Source: a virus
Length of the DNA: 64,000 nucleotides
IMG/VR virus record: IMGVR_UViG_3300035681_000001
Span: 1-64,000 of that record
Strand: one strand, 5' to 3'
The notes under the pieces were generated by a model that was not told the origin of the DNA, made no database searches, and saw only the letters and a program-made list of their open reading frames with translations. This document shows positions 32,781 through 41,352 of this stretch, one piece after another. The number at the start of each line of letters is the position of its first letter. Position 1 is the stretch's first letter. A program made the translations under genes and the position numbers.

Positions 32781-33027
32781 CTATAGCTCGCTAGAAACAC
32801 CAAAACTAGAACCAGCCGACCAGCAGTTTTTCACTTACGCAGCCCGAGAAGCTGACCTAGCCACAGCTGAATGTCGACAAGCTAAAGCGCTATTTGAGGA
32901 AGCAGCTGAAAAGCAAAGAACCAAAGTAAACGCTATACAAGAATTTTCTACTTACTTAACTAAAAAATACCAACTAACAGACGATCAAGACATCGACCTA
33001 GACGGCAACATCATTAATCGAACTTAA
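32773..33027 (+). CDS. small helical protein between RecA and DNA polymerase
   Basis: An 84-aa acidic, helical protein (coiled coil around READLATAECRQAKALFEE), coupled to both neighbours: it overlaps RecA by 8 bp and its stop abuts the next start. Probably an accessory recombination factor; family unknown. Confidence 0.65.
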   Translation: MSDYSSLETPKLEPADQQFFTYAAREADLATAECRQAKALFEEAAEKQRTKVNAIQEFSTYLTKKYQLTDDQDIDLDGNIINRT

Positions 33028-34380
33028 GTGGACTTTCTGTATTGTAACGACCTCGGTACTTATCGTACTGGGGTTTTATCTTTGGGGTGTGAGCCTTTAG
33101 CGTTAGACACAGAAACTATGGTCCGACCTGAATATGAAGGTCGAGGCGGCAGTGCTCTGGACCCTCATACCGGTAGGATATCTCTAGTTATAGTCCAGCA
33201 CTTAAATCAAATACCGATCATCTTTGATCTGGTTTGTTTAGAAGCTCTAGGTTATGACCCAGAACCGCTAGTTAAAGCTTTAGACACAGCCGAGTACTTA
33301 CTAGGAGCCAACATCAAGTTTGATGCCAAACAACTCCGAGGAACTTTAGGTTACACACCTAAGAAACTTAGAGATGTGATGCTGCTAGGTAAACTAATCA
33401 GCAACGCTACTGGATCTAAAGCTGGTAAAGCAGTAGGGCACTCGCTAGGAGACCTAACGCGTGAATACCTAAACGTCCACTTGGCAGGTAAAGGCACTTT
33501 ACAAAAGTCTACCTGGGCTACCGGAGTAGAATCTCGTACGTTAACTAACGAGTGGTGGTTAGAAAAACTAACTTACGCAGCCAACGACGTAGCTTACCTA
33601 TTTCCCTTACAAGCTGTAATGCTACCGATACTACAAACACCACTACCCGATTCTCCACTTACTCAAACAGGTAACACTGGAGCATGGGGGTTTGGTATGA
33701 CCATAGCAGTACAACGAGAGTTTAGGTTGTTACCAGTAACAGCCGAGATGGAATACAACGGGCTGCCTGTTTCTAAAGACTTTATGACTGCTTTTCAAGA
33801 AGCAGTCAAAGACTCTCTGGATTCTTTAGGGGTATATCTGTCCATAGAACTAAAACTAGACACTCCTCAAAAAGACTGGTCCGGGCGGTTAGTGCCTTCT
33901 TTAAAAGCCTTAAAAGTACTGCGCTCAGCTAGTGGGTTACTAGACCTCATACGTAAAGCTCTAGACTTCCAGAAAATAGACAACGTTCAAGCAGCCGTGC
34001 TGCAACGTATGCTGTCCATCCTAGACGCACTGGCTGCCGCTAGCACTGCAGACGATAGCACACCCACTACAGGTGAGCTGTTTATTAACGAAGACGAAGA
34101 AACCTTATACTCAGAATTAACCGAACTAGAACACTGTAAGTTAATAGCAGCCTCTCCTATAGTCCAGGCTATTTTGGACTTTAAACGGCTGACTAAACAA
34201 GATGGAATGGATTTGCGTAAATACATAAACCCAGCTACTGGTAGGATCCATCCTAGTTACAGTCAAATAGGTGCTGCTACCGGACGGTTTGCTAGTTCCG
34301 GGCCTAATGCCCAACAAATCTCCAACAAAACCAAGGTATTACTAGATGGGTTCCAAACCCTTGGATTGGCCTCTACGTAA
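33028..34380 (+). CDS. polA: DNA polymerase A, N-terminal piece (3'-5' exonuclease and start of polymerase domain)
   Basis: GTG start; 450 aa as read. Exonuclease motifs are intact: Exo I LALDTET (D27, E29), Exo II ANIKFDAKQL and Exo III YAANDVAYL. The polymerase part runs through the thumb to PATGRIHPSYSQIGAATGRF and SGPNAQQIS, the conserved stretch before motif A. After codon ~433 (near 34326) similarity to PolA ends and the frame closes at 34380. The next polymerase part resumes in another frame at about 34657. So the enzyme is either made as two chains or joined after removal of about 330 bp. Confidence 0.88.
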   Translation: MDFLYCNDLGTYRTGVLSLGCEPLALDTETMVRPEYEGRGGSALDPHTGRISLVIVQHLNQIPIIFDLVCLEALGYDPEPLVKALDTAEYLLGANIKFDAKQLRGTLGYTPKKLRDVMLLGKLISNATGSKAGKAVGHSLGDLTREYLNVHLAGKGTLQKSTWATGVESRTLTNEWWLEKLTYAANDVAYLFPLQAVMLPILQTPLPDSPLTQTGNTGAWGFGMTIAVQREFRLLPVTAEMEYNGLPVSKDFMTAFQEAVKDSLDSLGVYLSIELKLDTPQKDWSGRLVPSLKALKVLRSASGLLDLIRKALDFQKIDNVQAAVLQRMLSILDALAAASTADDSTPTTGELFINEDEETLYSELTELEHCKLIAASPIVQAILDFKRLTKQDGMDLRKYINPATGRIHPSYSQIGAATGRFASSGPNAQQISNKTKVLLDGFQTLGLAST

Positions 34381-34702
34381 AAGGTCAATAGGCTTTGAAA
34401 ACAACCTCATATTAAAAGAGCTGCTACTGCTAGGGGCCTTTAAAGAAAAAAACGCTATAGCTTGGCCCTCAGACACTGGCTTGACAGAATCAGAAACTAA
34501 AACACTACTAGAGTCCTTACGTAAGAAGAACCTTATTCGCGGCCGAGCACCTTATAAGCTAACCACTAAAGGAAAGAAAATAGTAGCCGATCACTACCAC
34601 CGTTTGTTAGCTGAGTATGAATCTAGTAGAACCCAACTACCAGTTTCTGGCAACACCCAGACAATCATTCGTAACGAAGGGGAAAGTTTGGATTTCAGTT
34701 GA
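34346..34702 (+). CDS. winged-helix-like ORF in the insert between the polymerase pieces
   Basis: An open frame of 118 codons overlapping the end of the N-terminal polymerase frame and the start of the C-terminal one. Residues ~18-75 look like a MarR-like winged helix: KELLLLGAFKEKNAIAWPSD, then TESETKTLLESLRKKNLIRG and YKLTTKGKKIVADHYH. The last ~25 codons lie over polymerase sequence and are probably not functional there. It could be a small regulator carried by the insert, or part of a recoding element. Start uncertain. Confidence 0.5.
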   Translation: MGSKPLDWPLRKRSIGFENNLILKELLLLGAFKEKNAIAWPSDTGLTESETKTLLESLRKKNLIRGRAPYKLTTKGKKIVADHYHRLLAEYESSRTQLPVSGNTQTIIRNEGESLDFS

Positions 34703-36476
34703 CTTTTCAGGTCAAGAGCTAATGGTAGCTACAGCCTGGTCAAAAGATCCGGCTATGGAGCGAGCTTTTACAGAACCTGAAGTCTTAACCTTACCTGATG
34801 GTACTACTTACAAAAACCCATACGCTGACCTGCACACACTAACGGCAGTTAAGTGCTGTGCCCCAGCATTATTCCAGGGAGTCCCAGAACACGAGTGGGT
34901 AAGTAACGCTAAAGAAAACGGATCTAGACACAACGGTAAAACTACAAACTTTGGGATTATCTTTGATCAAACAGCAGAATCTCTATCACTACTCAACCAC
35001 GTTAAACTGACTGAAACTGAGCAATGGGTAAAAGGCCACAAGCAAACCTACGCAGGTTATCACCACTGGGCTGAAGAATACGGAGCTATAGCTGCCGCTC
35101 GCGGCTTTGCTGTTAGCCCGGTGTCTAAAGCTATTCGCTGGGTAGATGAAGAAAACTCCAAAGGTGGTGGGGAATCGCCAGCTAGAGCTGCGGTTAATTA
35201 TGCCATCCAAGGGGAATCTAGTATGATAACCAAGGAATGTTTGATCAGGTTATATGAAACTTTGCCACCAGAAATAAGAATACTAAATACAGTCCACGAT
35301 AGATTTTGTCGTGGTTAAATAACTTTAATTGCTGGAAACTCCTTAGAGCTTAACTCACCACAACGTAGTCGGCAACGACAAGCGTGACGGTTCAAAAAGA
35401 GTTATGATTGGGTCTAGTACTTTGTCTGACTAGCAGTGTAAGACTGAAAGCTCCACTTGTATTGGTAACAGCTAATGGGACAGGGACCAATCCACTCAAG
35501 AAAAGCAGGAATGCTCTTTTTAGAGAGGAATATTTTACCTTTACCGTCAGTTCGTGAGCGAAAACCCAACGACTTGAGTTGAATCACAAGTCGTTGTCGT
35601 TCAGCCAATGTAAAAGAATGGGCTGCAAATGCAATTTGTCTTAGGTATCCGTTGCAGGAGTCAAAGCCTCCATCACCGATGTACCACATAGATGCAGCTA
35701 AAGGGGTTAGTTGTAAATCCCGAGGAAGAATCTTTTTCTTCTCCGGATACCAGCGATGCCAAAAAGGTATGAGAAAATCCGATCTCAATGAGTCTACTTG
35801 GTAGGTTACACCTGTTGAGTAACCATTAGGTTTAGACTGGAGGTTAGGAGAAAAAGGAACGGATTTGCCTAGCTGGGCTCTAACCCAAATAGAAAAGTCC
35901 TTTTCTTTACAGTTATAACCAAATCTCGGGCGCCCTAAAGGTGTTTTCGAGTAGTTGGTTAAATAACCATCTCCTAACAGCAGACCATCCAGTAAGCTTC
36001 TCATTAAGCTAGCAACATTTGCTTAAGTTTAGCACTATCGGTTATACAGAAGAAAAATCCTGATGGACAATCAGCAGCCAAGGGTCTAGGCTGTAACCAG
36101 CTTAGATCAAGGTTCATCGGCTATCGCGGAAGCGAGTAGGACTCAAGAGAGTTCGAAACGGGTTACTAGTGAAAACTAGAAGATATAGTCAGAACTTTTG
36201 CGAAAGCAAAAGAAGCCTTACGGAATCGGTAAGGCTGCAACACTAACGGAGATCAATTTTGAGGCGCCAGGCCGATGTTGGCTAGACTTAGATCGCTCTA
36301 AATTTGATAATAACTTACTAATAAACCCTGTGTTTGCTTACGATGAACAAGCTCTAGCTACAGCAGAACGCATTACGCAATTAATGGTAAACACTGAAAC
36401 CGAGTTCTTTCAGGCTGCCGGCTCACCTATTCAAGGTCGAGCCGAATACGCTATAGCCCCTTATTGGAAACACTAG
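34617..36476 (+). CDS. polA: DNA polymerase A, C-terminal piece, split by a group I intron
   Basis: Exon 1 is 34617-35300 (228 codons) and exon 2 is 36249-36476, giving about 303 aa. PolA similarity starts near PRQSFVTKGKVW. Motif A is ISVDFSGQELM; motif B is RHNGKTTNFGIIF (Arg, Lys and NFG in place); motif C is TVHD^EINFE, split between D and E by the intron. Joined to the N-terminal piece it gives a complete family A polymerase (exo plus pol, no 5' nuclease). Start codon of this chain is uncertain, because the upstream join is not understood. Confidence 0.85.
35301..36248 (+). mobile_element. group I intron in DNA polymerase motif C
   Basis: About 948 bp. The 5' part has AATTGCTGGAAACTC (35328-35342 region, P3/P4). 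The 3' part has AATCAGCAGCCAAG (36069-36082) and AAGATATAGTCAG (36180-36192), which match the JAB-gene intron nearly base for base. Exon 1 ends in T, the intron ends in G, and splicing restores TVHDEINF. The endonuclease gene inside lies on the opposite strand. Confidence 0.9.
35414..36004 (-). CDS. LAGLIDADG homing endonuclease encoded antisense within the intron
   Basis: A 196-aa protein starting at ATG 36004. Two LAGLIDADG helices are visible: SLLDGLLLGDGYL at residues 3-15 and LAASMWYIGDGGFD at ~103-116, both with Gly-Asp. The layout (LLDGLLLGDG, then MWYxGDG, then LK.LGF.) matches the LAGLIDADG type used by chloroplast and phage introns. It is read against the direction of the polymerase gene, so it cannot be translated from the intron-bearing transcript and must have its own promoter. 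Confidence 0.88.
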   Translation of the reverse strand: MRSLLDGLLLGDGYLTNYSKTPLGRPRFGYNCKEKDFSIWVRAQLGKSVPFSPNLQSKPNGYSTGVTYQVDSLRSDFLIPFWHRWYPEKKKILPRDLQLTPLAASMWYIGDGGFDSCNGYLRQIAFAAHSFTLAERQRLVIQLKSLGFRSRTDGKGKIFLSKKSIPAFLEWIGPCPISCYQYKWSFQSYTASQTKY

Positions 36477-36494
36477 TACTCACGCACCTAAGCA

Positions 36495-36830
36495 ATGGTA
36501 GAAATCCAATTCAAAGCTCTAACCACCGTAACAGTGGCCATTACGGAACCTGTTTACTCTAAAATAAGCAGTGTACGCTCTAAATATAACAAACTAGAAT
36601 CGTTCCGTAGGTGGGATGGTGAGCAGTTTTTAATAATAGAAAAGAAAACCACTTCTAAAGGAGTGGTGTCTGTAACCCTTACAAAAGAGATTTATAAAGC
36701 CTCACTAATAAAAAGCGAAGAAGCCTCAGAGCAAATTCTAGGTAAAGGTAAGTACGCACTCACTAAAGAAGAATTCTATACAGAACTAAAGGCAGCCATC
36801 GGACCTTTCTTAGCTACTATGGAAGGCTAA
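36495..36830 (+). CDS. hypothetical protein (111 aa)
   Basis: A 111-aa basic protein, 18 bp after the polymerase exon 2 stop. The pattern is beta-rich N-terminal half and helical C-terminal half; no known motif. Its stop overlaps the next start as TAATG. Part of the replication operon. Confidence 0.65.
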   Translation: MVEIQFKALTTVTVAITEPVYSKISSVRSKYNKLESFRRWDGEQFLIIEKKTTSKGVVSVTLTKEIYKASLIKSEEASEQILGKGKYALTKEEFYTELKAAIGPFLATMEG

Positions 36831-37030
36831 TGCCGCTACACCTGGTAACCTATGAACTTACCGATACTACAATAAGTTATTATCCGAAGACTAAATTAGT
36901 GTTAGTTGATTGTGCTGACGAAGAAGAAGCGCTGGCCTTACTAGAAACCAAACACCCTATTACTTATTGTGGCGTTGAAATTCTAGAGTTCGAGCCAGTA
37001 TTAAGTAACCAAAACACAAAGAAAACCTAA
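36830..37030 (+). CDS. hypothetical protein (66 aa)
   Basis: A 66-aa acidic protein coupled to the preceding gene by TAATG. It has a short helix of acidic residues (DCADEEEALALLETK) between strands, a small alpha/beta fold. No family recognised. Confidence 0.55.
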   Translation: MPLHLVTYELTDTTISYYPKTKLVLVDCADEEEALALLETKHPITYCGVEILEFEPVLSNQNTKKT

Positions 37031-37066
37031 AAATATATAAAACCAAAATCCAAAAAACCAAAACCA

Positions 37067-38401
37067 ATGAGTGCCTCACGAATTGATTTAGCTCAAGTTA
37101 CAGACTTAACTGAAGCTACTAGGTGGGTGTATGACCCCGACAAAGAACTATCTGTAGGTGCTGCTTTAAGGCATGTACACCTAGAGCAAGTTAGTAATGA
37201 AAAAGTAGCCCTGACGGCTTACGCTACAGGTCAAGCTTGGTTGCGCCGGCTAGCACCAGCTAGTGGTGTAATAGGTACCCAGTACCTCTATGATGGAGAA
37301 GACTTGATCTCCCGAGTAGCAAACCAACAGATCTGGCGTAAGTCTTCTTTACGTATAAGTCAGAACCGTAACGGATCACTAAAACTAGAATGCGTACAAC
37401 GTATTGAAGCTGACGGAACTGTAGTTTCTGCAGGAAATATCAACCTCAATACGTACTCAGGTGACTTAGATGATTTCTCAATACCCGACGCCAGTGATTA
37501 CGTATTAGTAGCTCACACTGATTTAGGGTACGACTTTAAGAGTCTAGCTAGGGTAGCTGGAGAATATTCCGCTCTAAGGGGAGATTCAGCTAACCGAGCA
37601 GTATGGTTGTGCCTAGAACAAAACCTACGTCTAAGCGTAACCGAGCGGGCTTCTGACCGAGGTATTGGGCTGTTAACTCACACCTTACCTACTACTGTCG
37701 TACACCCTATACGTCTAGGCTTTCAAGGCCGGCACCTTAATAAAATAGCAGACGTAGTAGAAGAAAGCCCAGTACTTACTATCCACGTTGATTCTTTAGA
37801 CAACCCTACACGAGTAAGGTTTAGTGGTTTTGGTGGGTGGGTAGACCTACCGGTAGTAGCCGAATACCACTGTAGAGCTCTTTCTAGGGGAGCTATGGGT
37901 GTGTTTCTAGGTGAAAACTACACACGTACTGAATCTGAATCCGTAATTTTCAACGTAGAAGACCTACAAGACGGCATAGCTATCCAAGCTCCTAAGAAAG
38001 GAGCCACTCGCAATGACGTAGTATTAGAACTACAAGACCAAAAACTGTTGGTATCAAAGCGTTCTGACATACGTAGGTCTGAGCTTTCTACCATCCCGTT
38101 ACATGAAGCTAGCACCGTAGAGTGGACAGACGTAGTAGTAGATCACACTTACTTAACAGATGGTGTAACTGCTTTAGATTCTTTCTTAAAAGCAGCTGAC
38201 AAAAGAGCACGGTTACCTGAACTAACTGACGAACCTACTACACCTATAAACGTAAGGTTGGTCTCAGTAACACAATCAGTGTCTAGTAGTAACGTGCATT
38301 TGTTGCTAATCCGACCCGCTATCGACCAAGACTACGAGTGTCAAGTAGCACTTATAGTAAACACCAAAGCCCAAACTAATGACTACAACGAAGCGGACTA
38401 A
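37067..38401 (+). CDS. possible sliding clamp (DnaN/beta-clamp-like), 444 aa
   Basis: A 444-aa protein with no signal peptide, alternating strand and helix segments (VLVAHTDLGYDFKSLARVAG; LGFQGRHLNKIADVVEESPV; FSGFGGWVDLPVVAEYH), which fits the three-domain DnaN fold: 'fl.al......v.i' followed by 'P.....Y'. It lies between the polymerase and clamp-loader genes, the right context for a clamp. The assignment is fold-level and uncertain; other replisome proteins are possible. Its stop overlaps the next gene by ~20 bp. Confidence 0.55.
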   Translation: MSASRIDLAQVTDLTEATRWVYDPDKELSVGAALRHVHLEQVSNEKVALTAYATGQAWLRRLAPASGVIGTQYLYDGEDLISRVANQQIWRKSSLRISQNRNGSLKLECVQRIEADGTVVSAGNINLNTYSGDLDDFSIPDASDYVLVAHTDLGYDFKSLARVAGEYSALRGDSANRAVWLCLEQNLRLSVTERASDRGIGLLTHTLPTTVVHPIRLGFQGRHLNKIADVVEESPVLTIHVDSLDNPTRVRFSGFGGWVDLPVVAEYHCRALSRGAMGVFLGENYTRTESESVIFNVEDLQDGIAIQAPKKGATRNDVVLELQDQKLLVSKRSDIRRSELSTIPLHEASTVEWTDVVVDHTYLTDGVTALDSFLKAADKRARLPELTDEPTTPINVRLVSVTQSVSSSNVHLLLIRPAIDQDYECQVALIVNTKAQTNDYNEAD

Positions 38402-38756
38402 AGAGCGTACTGCATATCAATGCCAGTACCCATCAGTACTACCTTGGTCCAAAAGGCTGTGGGTACTGCAACCCGGAGATCTAGTACAACGAGAAAACGT
38501 AGTTTACCGAGTGTCTCAAGTTATTCGCTCTCAAATACCAGGAGCAAAACCACGAATAGTCTTAGTACCCAATGAAGACCCCCTACGGGACACAAACGAC
38601 TCTGATAAATCAAGACTACAACTGCCAGCTTTGCGCACTGGGCAAAGCACGAGCACACGCAAACACTCAACTGAAAGCGGGACAACCACTCAAACAGTGC
38701 ATACCTGGGGCGGGACCTCGGGACCTCAAGACCTTAAAACTGATAGTGATTTCTGA
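38379..38756 (+). CDS. hypothetical protein (125 aa), overlaps UDG-like gene
   Basis: It starts inside the end of the previous gene at an ATG (MTTTKRTKERTAYQCQYPSV). The first ~65 residues look like a genuine small beta domain (LWVLQPGDLVQRENVVYRVS). The last ~60 codons lie under the UDG-like frame and are Ser/Thr-rich and low in structure, so a shorter product is possible. Family unknown. Confidence 0.5.
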   Translation: MTTTKRTKERTAYQCQYPSVLPWSKRLWVLQPGDLVQRENVVYRVSQVIRSQIPGAKPRIVLVPNEDPLRDTNDSDKSRLQLPALRTGQSTSTRKHSTESGTTTQTVHTWGGTSGPQDLKTDSDF

Positions 38757-39360
38757 TTACCCAGGACACTATGAAGAACTCTACGGGTGGCCACAAGTTG
38801 ACATCAATTCCATAAAAGGAGAGCGTAAAAACGGGGTGCTGCTACCTAGAAACTCAGGAGCGTTCTTACGAATGGTCATAAGTGGATTGTTAGGGTTGGA
38901 CTCCTACAAAGACGTTTGGATGACTAACGCAGTAAAATGCAACCCTACAAAAACTAAAGTCATAGAATCTGCACACCTTAAACCTTGTGTGCGGCAGTGG
39001 TTAGGACCTGAGTTACTAATACTAGATCAAGAGTGCCCTAAAGTACCTTTACTGGTGGCTGGTTTACAAGCATTCCGAGCAGTTAAAATGCTGTACCGGC
39101 AGCACACTACTCAACTAGAAACTTTAGGGTTCAATGGGTGTCGGCGTCGGAATGACCTTACGCTAAACGGCAGGCCGGTAGTGTTTGCACCTAACCCAGC
39201 CAGATCAGCTAGGTCTGAACCCCGCATAGAATCAACCGTGCTATTTAATGGTGGGAAGTGGGTAGTAGGTGAAAACGAGTGGTTATATCCACCACCACTA
39301 GGCTCACCAGTACGCAGTTTTATTGAAGACCTAAAGTTCTTGGCTCCGCTTTTAAGATGA
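38572..39360 (+). CDS. uracil-DNA glycosylase superfamily protein
   Basis: A 262-aa protein. N-terminal Cys pair CQLCALGKARA and IPGAGPRDLKTLKLIVISDY, then GAFLRMVISGLLGLDSYKDV, WMTNAVKCNP and the closing VVFAPNPARS give the layout of family 4/5 uracil-DNA glycosylases, including the Cys-containing Fe-S-like sites (CQLC, NAVKC, LKPC). The strongest water-activating residue is not obvious, so activity is not assured. It overlaps the previous gene by 185 bp. Role would be DNA repair at uracil, or protection of the phage DNA. Confidence 0.75.
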   Translation: MKTPYGTQTTLINQDYNCQLCALGKARAHANTQLKAGQPLKQCIPGAGPRDLKTLKLIVISDYPGHYEELYGWPQVDINSIKGERKNGVLLPRNSGAFLRMVISGLLGLDSYKDVWMTNAVKCNPTKTKVIESAHLKPCVRQWLGPELLILDQECPKVPLLVAGLQAFRAVKMLYRQHTTQLETLGFNGCRRRNDLTLNGRPVVFAPNPARSARSEPRIESTVLFNGGKWVVGENEWLYPPPLGSPVRSFIEDLKFLAPLLR

Positions 39361-41054
39361 CTGAAACCCTAGTCTTTGAATCCTATGAATCCTTAGAGCC
39401 CTTCAGTCCAGTAGAACCTAAACTACTTTCTGAGAAAATCAGCGGGTACCCTCAAGCACTAGCTAAGGCCCAAAAAGCCTACCGCAGCTACCGCAGCAGT
39501 TTTACAGGAGCTGACAACCGACCTTACCAAGCTGAATATGCAGCTTTGATGGCCCTGCGGCGATACAACATAATGGGGTACTCAATGGGTGTGGGTAAAA
39601 CCAGTATTACTCTGCTCACTATCCAGACCCTATACGAGCGGCTGAGTAAAGAAGCAACACCTTACCGAGCAGGTCTAGTACACATCTGTGTACCTTCGTT
39701 GTTAGCTGTAGCTAGGTGGGTAGAAGAACTAGAACGTATGCCGGCACTAAGGCATAAATATCGTGTGATTACTAAAGAAAAAGACCTACTAACTGCACCA
39801 CCTCAAGGTAAAAGCAGTGAAATCTTGTTGTATACACACGACTTTCCTAAAGGGAAAAGCAAAAGACTAACTCGTGGTACCAAAAACAGCCTGGCTCATT
39901 ACTTAAGTAAGTACTACCGACCTGCTTTCTTAATCATTGATGAAGTACACGGTCTACGAGGTGGCACGCAGCGTACTGGAGCCTTAAGTTACTTACGTGG
40001 CAGAGCGCGTAGGGTATTGGTGTTGTCTGGTACTCTTTCAGACGGCAACCTAGCTCAGATACATTCGTTGTGTAAATTCGTTTACCGTGAGCACTGGCCT
40101 TACCGCTCACCTCAGGCTTTTTCTGCACTGTTCGGGCAAAAACAACGCCTGGACACTAACTACCTCTACGGATCAGCTAGGCACACTGAAGTCCCAGAAA
40201 AGTACTTACAAAAACTAGATCCTAGTAAACTAGGGACCTACTACGCATTAATGCGTCACTTTATACATCGAGTAAAAATAGATGAACCTCAAGTAGCTCC
40301 TTATCTAACGCTGCCTGCTCAAACAGTAGAACTACATGAAATAGAACCTACTACAGAACAAAAAGCTGCCACTGCAACCTTCATTACTACACACCGGTCC
40401 GCTTTAGCTGCAGCGGCTCAAGCAGTCACCGTTACACAAAAAGCCGCAGTGCTGCGGCTCATACACCCTTTAATTGAACTAGCTAACTTTCCTACAATTC
40501 CCAGTAATAAACCTAGCCGCTTACTAGAAATAGTCCAAGCAGCCACAGGTAAAGTAGTAGTGTTTTGCAGCTACGTAGGGTCAGCTCGTTACGTGCACGA
40601 GTTTTTGATAAACCAACTGGGTACGGGCACTGCAGTTAGACTTTACGCTAATGACCCTGAACTAACACCTAGTACTTTAACCACTAAAGCTAGACAAGAA
40701 GTGCTCGACTCTTTTCGTTACAACGATCAAGTTCGAGTAGCAGTGCTGTCTATCAACCTAGCGTCTGAGGCCATTGAATTCCCTACAGCATCAGACACTG
40801 TTTTTTATTGTATGCCTTGGTCCAGCTACAAATTAGAACAATCAGTGCACCGAGTTGTTAGACCGGGAAACCGTCATACACAGGTCGGTACCCACTACTT
40901 ATACCAAAAAGGCATGATAGATGAGCATCAGGTAGCTTTAGCTATAGAGAAGATTAAAGCTAGTCGACTCTTACTAGACTATGAGCTAGACGCTAATGTG
41001 GAAGAAGTAGACCTAAGTCCTGCTGAAGCCCTCAGGCAACTACTAGCTGGTTAA
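39357..41054 (+). CDS. SNF2-like superfamily 2 helicase
   Basis: A 565-aa DNA-dependent ATPase. Walker A is MGVGKTSI, motif II is DEVH (LIIDEVHGL), motif III is LVLSGTL, and the helicase C-lobe has VVVFCSYVGSAR, VAVLSINLASEAIEF and the arginine-finger motif VHRVVRPGNRH. The C-lobe order and SNF2-type linker mark it as an Swi2/Snf2-like translocase. Likely remodels replication or recombination intermediates. Starts within the ATGA overlap of the UDG-like gene. Confidence 0.9.
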   Translation: MTETLVFESYESLEPFSPVEPKLLSEKISGYPQALAKAQKAYRSYRSSFTGADNRPYQAEYAALMALRRYNIMGYSMGVGKTSITLLTIQTLYERLSKEATPYRAGLVHICVPSLLAVARWVEELERMPALRHKYRVITKEKDLLTAPPQGKSSEILLYTHDFPKGKSKRLTRGTKNSLAHYLSKYYRPAFLIIDEVHGLRGGTQRTGALSYLRGRARRVLVLSGTLSDGNLAQIHSLCKFVYREHWPYRSPQAFSALFGQKQRLDTNYLYGSARHTEVPEKYLQKLDPSKLGTYYALMRHFIHRVKIDEPQVAPYLTLPAQTVELHEIEPTTEQKAATATFITTHRSALAAAAQAVTVTQKAAVLRLIHPLIELANFPTIPSNKPSRLLEIVQAATGKVVVFCSYVGSARYVHEFLINQLGTGTAVRLYANDPELTPSTLTTKARQEVLDSFRYNDQVRVAVLSINLASEAIEFPTASDTVFYCMPWSSYKLEQSVHRVVRPGNRHTQVGTHYLYQKGMIDEHQVALAIEKIKASRLLLDYELDANVEEVDLSPAEALRQLLAG

Positions 41055-41070
41055 CCTCGCACTTACCTTA

Positions 41071-41352
41071 ATGTTTAACGTTAGTCCTGAAATTGCCAAG
41101 TTTATTAAGGAACGTCGTCCTTACGGTTCGTTATACAACGACGTAGGTCTCAAACTGGAGACCATAACCACCTACCAAAAAAACGCACTTAGTCTGCTGT
41201 GTTCAGCAGAAGACTGTTCTGACCTTAGGGGTGTAGTGGAACAACTCCAAAGAGCTCGTGACAAGTCCACCGTAATGATTCAAGCCATCTTAGAAAAAAT
41301 CAATCAAGAAGAGAACAAAGAAAACCACGAGGACGAGCTGCACCAATTTTAG
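41071..41352 (+). CDS. small helical protein between helicase and clamp loader
   Basis: A 93-aa helical protein (start MFNVSPEIAKFIKERRPY) ending in a Glu/Asn-rich acidic tail. Its stop immediately precedes the clamp-loader ATG. Unknown family; part of the same operon. Confidence 0.6.
   Translation: MFNVSPEIAKFIKERRPYGSLYNDVGLKLETITTYQKNALSLLCSAEDCSDLRGVVEQLQRARDKSTVMIQAILEKINQEENKENHEDELHQF

Noticed and set aside
34327-34656. The first polymerase insert considered as a third group I intron.
   Set aside because: None of the core sequences shared by the other two introns is found, and no plausible splice pair with T...G restores a good join at the conserved position.
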